A stretch of 10,617 bases of DNA, taken from assembly GCA_021816565.1 (NCBI GenBank), contig JAKAXN010000131.1, forward strand, positions 1-10,617. The letters run 5' to 3'. This DNA comes from Actinomycetes bacterium (GTDB lineage: Bacteria; Actinomycetota; Acidimicrobiia; Acidimicrobiales; Palsa-688). The number at the start of each line of letters is the position of its first letter. Position 1 is the first letter of the stretch. The notes beneath the pieces are model-generated. The model ran no database searches and was not told where the DNA came from. It saw nothing but the letters and a program-made list of their open reading frames with translations. Both the position numbers and the translations under genes were made by a program. Of this stretch, positions 6,625 through 10,617 are shown one piece after another.

Positions 6625-7548
6625 CTACCGGGGGCCGAAGTAGTGGCCGGCCTCGAGGTCCTCCAGGAGGGACGGGCCGGTCGGCTCCCAGCCGAGCAGC
6701 TGGCGGGTGATGTCGGCGGAGGCGGGCGTGTCCACGCCGGCGAAGTACCCCAGATGGGCGAAGTGGCCGAGCGCCTCGCTCTGGTCCAGCGACCGGAGCG
6801 GCACATCGAGGTGACGGCCGATGACAGCGGCGATGTCACGGAAGGCCACGCCCTCGTCGGCGACGGCGTGCAGCACGGATCCGCCCGGGGCGGACTCAGC
6901 GGCCAGGCGGGTCAGGCGGCCGGCGTCGGAGCGGTGGACGGCGGGCCACCGGTTGGCCCCGTCGCCCACATAGGCGGAGAACCCGCTGCGGCGGGCGACG
7001 TCGACGAAGGTGGCCATGAAGCCGTGGTCGCCGTCGCCGTGCACCGTGGGCGGGTAGCGCAGCACCGAGGACCGCACGCCGATGCCCCGCAGCGACAGCG
7101 CCAGCAGCGCGGTGGCGGCCCGGATGCCCGCCGGGTTTCCCCTCAGCAGGGATCCGGCCACCAGGCCGTCGTTCTCGGTGGCCACCCGGTCCACGTCCAG
7201 GCCGATCATGCCCGAGGCCAGGACCAACGGCCGGTCCGATCCGGCCAGGGCCGCACCCATGGCCTCGACGGCCCGGCGGTCGGCGGCGGCCGCCTCGACG
7301 AAGTTGCCGCTCCAGGCCACGTCGTGCTGGAACGCCAGGTGGATGACCCCGTCGGACCGGGCCGCCTCCCCCGCCAGGCCCGCGGGGTCGCCGAGGTCAC
7401 CCCGGAACGGCACCGCCCCGGCCGCCTCGAGGGCCTGCGCCGAGGAATCCGACCGGGCCAGGCCGACCACCTCGTGACCGGCGCCCAGGAGGTCGGCCAC
7501 GGTGGCCGAACCGATCCACCCTGACGCTCCCGTGACGAAAAATCTCAT
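6625..7548 (-). CDS. NAD(P)-binding extended SDR / NAD-dependent epimerase-dehydratase family protein
   Basis: The 307-residue protein opens with a Rossmann dinucleotide-binding motif, VTGASGWIG (GxxGxxG, residues 7-13), and a GDLGD acidic segment. It continues with IHLAFQHD, the LVLASGMIG strand carrying a Ser, and the C-terminal substrate region RYPPTVHGDGDHGF, YVGDGANRWPAVH. The order and size fit extended SDR proteins annotated as NAD-dependent epimerase/dehydratase. The canonical YxxxK catalytic pair is not seen: the expected place reads NPAGIRAATALL, a feature I recall in this subfamily, so the chemistry is unknown. The ATG at 7548 is chosen because GGGAGAGG lies 5 bases upstream; longer frames would start inside or above the operator region. 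It is divergently transcribed from a TetR regulator, and the operators overlap its promoter, so the TetR protein probably represses it, with induction by a small organic substrate. Confidence 0.9.
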   Translation of the reverse strand: MRFFVTGASGWIGSATVADLLGAGHEVVGLARSDSSAQALEAAGAVPFRGDLGDPAGLAGEAARSDGVIHLAFQHDVAWSGNFVEAAAADRRAVEAMGAALAGSDRPLVLASGMIGLDVDRVATENDGLVAGSLLRGNPAGIRAATALLALSLRGIGVRSSVLRYPPTVHGDGDHGFMATFVDVARRSGFSAYVGDGANRWPAVHRSDAGRLTRLAAESAPGGSVLHAVADEGVAFRDIAAVIGRHLDVPLRSLDQSEALGHFAHLGYFAGVDTPASADITRQLLGWEPTGPSLLEDLEAGHYFGPR

Positions 7549-7569
7549 GACGACCTCTCCCTCGATACC

Positions 7570-7587
7570 GATGTCAGTTACTGCCAT
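7570..7587. promoter_or_regulatory. Operator site 1 for the divergent TetR regulator
   Basis: ATGTCAGTTACTGCCAT (7571-7587) is a 17-nt palindrome around a central T with one mismatched pair. Its core, preceded by G at 7570, repeats in operator 2. It covers the predicted transcription start of the SDR gene, as expected for a repressor site. Confidence 0.65.
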
Positions 7588-7588
7588 C

Positions 7589-7617
7589 AAGATAGGCCTG
7601 ATGTCAGTAACTGTCAA
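7589..7617 (-). promoter_or_regulatory. Sigma-70-type promoter of the SDR gene
   Basis: On the minus strand TTGACA (7617-7612) is an exact -35 consensus. It is followed by a 17-base spacer and TATCTT (7594-7589) as -10. Transcription would start near 7582, giving a leader of about 34 bases that contains GGGAGAGG before the ATG. Both operator palindromes overlap this promoter. Confidence 0.65.
7600..7617. promoter_or_regulatory. Operator site 2 for the divergent TetR regulator
   Basis: ATGTCAGTAACTGTCAA (7601-7617) is a 17-nt palindrome around a central A with two mismatched pairs. GATGTCAGT-ACTG is shared with operator 1. The centres (7579 and 7609) are 30 bp apart, close to three helical turns, so two dimers would bind the same face. 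The site covers the -35 and spacer of the SDR promoter and lies 17 bases from the regulator start, which suggests autoregulation. Confidence 0.65.
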
Positions 7618-7633
7618 CAGGTAGGCTCGGGCC

Positions 7634-8197
7634 GTGGGTCGATGGGAACCGGACAGCCGGGGCCGGCTGCAGGAAGCGGCGCTCACCCTGTTCGCCGAGC
7701 GGGGCTTCGATCAGACCACCGCCGCCCAGATCGCCGAGGCCGCCGGGCTCAGCGAGCGCACTTTCTTCCGTCACTTCGCCGACAAGAGAGAGGTCCTCTT
7801 CGGCGGGTCGGAGGTCCTGCGCGACCGGATAGTGGCCGGCGTAGCCGCCGCCCCGGCCGGCACCGGAGCCCTCGACGCGGTGGGCGCGGGGCTGAAGGAG
7901 GCCGCCGCCATGCTGGGTGAGGGCCGGCGGGACCTGGCCGCCAAAAGGCACTCCGTCATCGCCGGCAACCCGGAGCTCCGGGAACGGGAGCTGACCAAGC
8001 TGGCCGGATACTCCGCAGCGGTGGCCGCCGTGCTGCGCCAGCGGGGGGTGGAAGAACCGCAGGCCACCATGGCCGCCGACGCCGGTATGACGGTGCTGCG
8101 GGTGGCGCTGCAGGAGTGGGCCGGCGGCCCCGGAGGCGGCCCGGACCTGGACGCGGTCGTGCGGGCCTCCATGGAGAAGCTCAAGGCACTCACCTAG
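7634..8197 (+). CDS. TetR/AcrR-family transcriptional regulator
   Basis: The 187-residue product has the N-terminal TetR helix-turn-helix. LQEAALTLFAERGFDQTTAAQIAEAAGLSERTFFRHF (residues 12-48) contains the typical ALxLFxERGFxxTT entry, the AEAAGLSxRTFFRHF recognition helix, and then ADKREVLF. The remaining residues, about 60-187, form the helical ligand-binding and dimerisation part, which has no recognisable ligand signature. The start is GTG with only a weak GGTAGG about 6 bases upstream. A TAGGCT at 7622-7627 could instead be a -10 that gives an almost leaderless transcript. The gene is divergent from the SDR gene across 85 bases containing two matching palindromes, so it most likely represses both that gene and itself. 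The PrsW-like gene follows after 53 bases on the same strand. Confidence 0.93.
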   Translation: MGRWEPDSRGRLQEAALTLFAERGFDQTTAAQIAEAAGLSERTFFRHFADKREVLFGGSEVLRDRIVAGVAAAPAGTGALDAVGAGLKEAAAMLGEGRRDLAAKRHSVIAGNPELRERELTKLAGYSAAVAAVLRQRGVEEPQATMAADAGMTVLRVALQEWAGGPGGGPDLDAVVRASMEKLKALT

Positions 8198-8216
8198 CCG
8201 GGTGCGGTACGGACCA

Positions 8217-8241
8217 CCGGCCCTATAACGGCCCGGGCCGG
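8217..8241 (+). promoter_or_regulatory. Hairpin with an embedded TATAAC box between the TetR and PrsW genes
   Basis: CCGGCCC (8217-8223) and GGGCCGG (8235-8241) are exact complements around an 11-base loop that begins with TATAAC (8224-8229), one base off the -10 consensus. A start near 8236 would leave a leader of about 15 bases before the ATG at 8251. No good -35 lies 16-18 bases upstream. The element may be a promoter for the protease gene, a terminator for the regulator, or both. Confidence 0.35.
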
Positions 8242-8250
8242 TCCGGGACC

Positions 8251-9156
8251 ATGGAACAGATGAGGCCCGCACTCCTGGCCAGACCGGCCCCGTCCACGCG
8301 ATGGTGGAAGCCGGGCCGGTGGCCCAGGTGGCTGCAACTCCTGGTGGGTGGCGCGGCGGCGTGGGGCTTGGCGGTCGCCGTGCTGCTGTCGACCGGTGAC
8401 CGCTACGTGGCCGGAGCGGTGGTGCTCGGCACCTTCGTGGTCCCCCTGGCCCTCGGGGTGCGCGTCGCCGACGGCGAGGTCCTGCCCGGCGTGGGCACCC
8501 CGCTGATGGTCCGGCTGTTCGCCTACGGAGGCCTGCTGGGTTTCCTGGCCTCGGCGTTCCTGGAGCACCCGATGATCTCCCAACCGGCGTTCGTCTTCGA
8601 CGGCTGGGTGGGAGTGGTGGAGGAGGCCTCCAAGCTGGCGGTACTGGCATATCTCACCCGCCATCTGGTCGAGCGGACCGCCCGGTCCGGGCTGGTACTG
8701 GGCGGCCTGGTCGGGCTGGGCTTCACCGCGTTCGAAAGCGCCGGCTACGCCACGGCCAGCGCCATCAACTCCTGGGGCAGCAGCCACGCCATCATCGAGA
8801 TGGTCGTGGCCCGGGCCCTGGCCGCCCCCTTCACCCACGGCCTGTGGACCGCGGTGGCGGGGGCCGCGCTGTTCGCTTCGAGCCGCCGCGGCCGGTACCG
8901 GGCAGCCCCCGCGGCCCTGGCCGCTCTGGCCGGGGTCACCGCCCTGCACGCCTGGTGGGACCTGGCACCGAACGTGGCCGCCAGACTGGGGGGCGGGGAC
9001 TTGGCGGTCTACCTGGTCCAGGCCACCCTGTCGGTCCCTCCGCTCTACGCCGCCTACCGGATCGAGCGGTGTCGCGGCGGAGCCGACGACGGTGAGGCCG
9101 ACCGGCCGGCGGGGGTCATGCAGCCGGACGGGGTACTGGACCGTTCGGGGAGGTGA
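8251..9156 (+). CDS. PrsW-family intramembrane metalloprotease
   Basis: This 301-residue integral membrane protein carries all the motifs I know for PrsW-type proteases: EEASK (EExxK, residues 124-128), FTAFE (FxxxE, 158-162), HGLW (196-199) and HAWWD (233-237). The Glu and His residues would bind zinc inside the membrane. Hydrophobic segments lie at about 28-47, 53-72, 86-104, 117-136, 146-166, 182-210, 216-235 and 250-268. In Bacillus subtilis PrsW clips the anti-sigma factor RsiW; homologues elsewhere have mostly unknown substrates. No sigma or anti-sigma gene lies in the window, so the substrate is open. The ATG at 8251 is preferred; an ATG at 8260 is also possible. The frame is open upstream into the TetR gene, but that stretch is low-complexity and a shadow. 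The last ~30 residues are a polar tail. It converges on the hemerythrin-like gene with 9 bases between stops. Confidence 0.9.
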   Translation: MEQMRPALLARPAPSTRWWKPGRWPRWLQLLVGGAAAWGLAVAVLLSTGDRYVAGAVVLGTFVVPLALGVRVADGEVLPGVGTPLMVRLFAYGGLLGFLASAFLEHPMISQPAFVFDGWVGVVEEASKLAVLAYLTRHLVERTARSGLVLGGLVGLGFTAFESAGYATASAINSWGSSHAIIEMVVARALAAPFTHGLWTAVAGAALFASSRRGRYRAAPAALAALAGVTALHAWWDLAPNVAARLGGGDLAVYLVQATLSVPPLYAAYRIERCRGGADDGEADRPAGVMQPDGVLDRSGR

Positions 9157-9168
9157 GGGCCCGCCTCA
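9154..9168. terminator. Short palindrome joining two convergent stop codons
   Basis: TGAGG-GCCCG-CCTCA contains the plus-strand TGA and the minus-strand TGA (read as TCA) in its two arms. The 5-bp stem with a 5-base loop could weakly aid termination in both directions, but it is short and may simply follow from the two stops. Confidence 0.25.
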
Positions 9169-10473
9169 GGTGAGCCGGGGCCAGCCGTGGCGGGCGTGGC
9201 GCCGGTCCCGCAACTGGTCGGCGTGGCGGTAGAAGTTGCGCAGCAGGCGGTTGGTGGGGTGTCTGCCCAGTGCCGGGTGGGGGTGGGTGGGAGCCCGCTC
9301 GGCCCAGAGAGCCATGTGGGCGGCCAGCACCCCGGGATCGGGGTTGGGCCACTCCGGCAGCAGGTAGGGGCTGATCAGGCCGGTCCCGCCGGACTTCCAG
9401 GACCGGGCCCTCAACTGCTCGACCACGGCCGACACGTCGTCGGTCTCGTGGGTCTCATGGGCCCGGAAGCTGGAGACGAGCTCGTCGATGACCCGCCCGG
9501 CGTCCTCGGCACGGGTCTCGAACAGCTCCGACGGCGAGGCGCTGCCCACCAGCCGGTCCCAGTCCTCCAGCAGCCGGGACCGCTCCTGGCAGCCTCGCTG
9601 GAGGACCGAGGCGGCGTCGCGACCCTCGGGTACGGCCCTCAGCAGCGGGCACAGAGTGCCGCCCACGATCGAGTCGTGTACCGCCACCGCGGCGGCCAGC
9701 CGGTAGGCGGCAGCGGCCCGCCTCGGTCCGTCGGGGCCGGCCTCGGACAACTCGGCGATGATCGCCTCGACGGTCCGGTCGTACCCGGCGAGCAGGTCGG
9801 GGATCGACGGCGGCTGACGGTCGAAGTTCCGGCTGGGCCTGACCGACTGGGGCGCCCGGCGACCCGGTACCGGCCACCCGTGGTGGGAGTCGTTCCAGTC
9901 GTGCATCCGGTCCACGCTCCGGTACAGGGCCCGCAGCGTCCTCGATGTCGGGTACCGGACCGTCAGCCGGTGGGCCCGGCCCGGGGCCCGGGTCTCCTCT
10001 ATGGCCATCCGGGCGGCCACGACAGCGGGGGCGACGCTCCCCGACGTCGAATCCAGCAGCTGCCCCACCCTGACCGTCTCGTCCTCGGCGTGCTGGTCGA
10101 AACTCTGCTGCAGGTCGACCAGGATGGACTCGATCTCCGCCCCGAACACCGGGTACACGTTGTGGGCGTCGGTGCCCTGGCTGAGCGACTGGAAACGGCC
10201 GAGCAGCATCTCCCGCTGCTCGCAGCCGCGGCGCAACCGCAGGGCCACCTCGGGCCCGCCGGGCAGATCGTGCAGCAGCGGGCACAGGGTGGATCCGACC
10301 ACGGAGTCGTGGGCCGCCAGCAACCGGCCCAGCACGTGCATCGCCCGCACCCGGCTGGTGCCGCTGGTGGTGGCGGTCACTGTGCGCAAGGCGTCGGCCA
10401 CCCGGGTGTCGTGCTCAGCCAGGATCTCCCGCAGCGATGCTCCGGCCGCCTTCGGGGTCTCGGTATCCGCCAC
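9166..10473 (-). CDS. Tandem, degenerate hemerythrin-like (HHE-type) protein with duplicated C-terminal tail
   Basis: The 435-residue product has two homologous units, about 12-201 and 223-432, joined by a short linker. Each looks like a four-helix hemerythrin-like bundle: AEHD / AGYD in helix 1, AHDSVVGSTLCPLL (54-67) / VHDSIVGGTLCPLL (265-278) in helix 2, RGCEQR / RGCQER in helix 3, and DQHAEDE / AHETHETDD in helix 4. A conserved tail follows in each: PTSRTLRALYR...HHGWP and PTNRLLRNFYR...RHGWP. In typical HHE proteins helix 2 reads H..EE..LYP; here the Glu is lost in both units, the helix-3 His is Glu/Gln, and unit 2 also has Tyr231 for the first His. A full diiron site is therefore unlikely. 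Cys64/Cys84 and Cys275/Cys295 are conserved, both 20 residues apart. No signal peptide or membrane helix is seen. The GTG start has GGAGAGGAG 6 bases upstream. A heme, redox or sensing role is only a guess. Confidence 0.75.
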   Translation of the reverse strand: MADTETPKAAGASLREILAEHDTRVADALRTVTATTSGTSRVRAMHVLGRLLAAHDSVVGSTLCPLLHDLPGGPEVALRLRRGCEQREMLLGRFQSLSQGTDAHNVYPVFGAEIESILVDLQQSFDQHAEDETVRVGQLLDSTSGSVAPAVVAARMAIEETRAPGRAHRLTVRYPTSRTLRALYRSVDRMHDWNDSHHGWPVPGRRAPQSVRPSRNFDRQPPSIPDLLAGYDRTVEAIIAELSEAGPDGPRRAAAAYRLAAAVAVHDSIVGGTLCPLLRAVPEGRDAASVLQRGCQERSRLLEDWDRLVGSASPSELFETRAEDAGRVIDELVSSFRAHETHETDDVSAVVEQLRARSWKSGGTGLISPYLLPEWPNPDPGVLAAHMALWAERAPTHPHPALGRHPTNRLLRNFYRHADQLRDRRHARHGWPRLT

Positions 10474-10479
10474 GGTCCG

Positions 10480-10518
10480 CTCCTCTCCTCGGAAGGTTCC
10501 GATCCTCGGAAGGTTCCG
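10480..10518 (-). promoter_or_regulatory. Tandem 16-nt repeat and ribosome binding site before the hemerythrin-like gene
   Basis: TCCTCGGAAGGTTCCG occurs at 10486-10501 and again at 10503-10518, a 17-base period. Each copy contains GGAA-N2-TTCC, itself an inverted repeat. On the coding strand each copy ends in GAGGA, and the proximal one merges into the GAGGAGAGGAG ribosome site before the GTG at 10473. It may be an operator pair or a recent small duplication. The remaining bases to 10617 show only GC-rich sequence without a recognisable promoter. Confidence 0.45.
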
Positions 10519-10617
10519 GGATGGAGCGTGCCGGACCGGATGGGCCCCCAGGCAGGGCAGAAGGTCACCCGGCCCGGGGGCCGACCGGCTATCCCTGAAC
10601 GCGGCTGGCGACGAAGA

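Noticed and set aside
5892..6839. Long minus-strand open frame opposite the transporter gene
   Set aside because: Its translation is rich in Gly, Arg, Pro and Gln with no domain, and it lies antisense to a well-recognised VIT protein. It is a GC-driven shadow frame.
8116..8250. Upstream extension of the PrsW-like protein overlapping the TetR gene
   Set aside because: The added 45 residues are Arg/Gly/Pro-rich and lie in another frame of the regulator gene. The ATG at 8251 gives a normal-sized PrsW protein.
7604..8650. Long minus-strand open frame across the TetR and PrsW-like genes
   Set aside because: The translation is Pro/Arg/Gly-rich and antisense to two clearly identified genes. It is an artefact of high GC.
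10589..10615. Possible C-terminal end of an upstream minus-strand gene (reading FVASRVQG then TAG)
   Set aside because: Only eight codons are visible and their G/C third-position bias is expected by chance in this composition. It cannot be supported without sequence beyond the edge.
10474..10617. N-terminal extension of the hemerythrin-like gene through the open frame to the right edge
   Set aside because: The frame has no stop, but it contains no start codon in the window and is low in hydrophobic residues. The GTG at 10473 has a strong ribosome site directly before it.

Overview
The window comes from a very GC-rich bacterial chromosome. GTG starts, third-position G/C codon bias and protein types common in soil and aquatic Actinomycetota (VIT-family transporter, PrsW-like protease, hemerythrin-like proteins with an N-R-L...DRxRD type tail) suggest a high-GC actinobacterium, possibly of the Acidimicrobiia type. 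This is inference from composition and protein style; the window has no rRNA or other marker gene. I see no tRNA, rRNA, CRISPR array, transposase or phage gene. No gene-free stretch exceeds about 160 bases.

Left part, minus strand (1-5707). In genomic order: the 5' end of a truncated small charged protein at the left edge, a crotonase-fold CoA enzyme that lacks both classical hydratase glutamates, and a very large secreted multidomain protein of about 1,500 residues. That protein reads as signal peptide, beta-sandwich, BACON-like, PQQ-type beta-propeller, BACON-like, then FN3 plus an unnamed ~200-residue module, both duplicated. It is the most conspicuous gene of the window and has visibly more relaxed base composition than its neighbours.

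Middle part (5708-7548). A divergent 154-base region separates the giant gene from a plus-strand VIT1/CCC1-type iron/manganese transporter; the bases just before its start codon can form a two-part stem-loop. The transporter converges on a minus-strand NAD(P)-binding extended SDR protein. Between the two lies a perfect 26-nt palindrome that probably acts as a bidirectional terminator.

Right part (7549-10617). The SDR gene is divergent from a TetR/AcrR regulator. Their 85-base intergenic region holds two near-palindromic 17-nt sites whose centres lie 30 bp apart, overlapping a good TTGACA-17-TATCTT promoter for the SDR gene. This is a textbook divergent repressor/target pair. The regulator is followed on the same strand by a PrsW-family intramembrane metalloprotease, which converges, with only 9 bases between the stops, on a 435-residue protein made of two degenerate hemerythrin-like units. 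Each unit keeps a conserved Cys pair and an R...D...HGWP tail. The upstream leader of this gene carries a 16-nt tandem repeat beside its ribosome binding site.

The genes do not form one pathway. The best supported functional unit is the TetR/SDR pair. The best candidates for undescribed biology are the tandem degenerate hemerythrin-like protein and the duplicated C-terminal module of the giant secreted protein.
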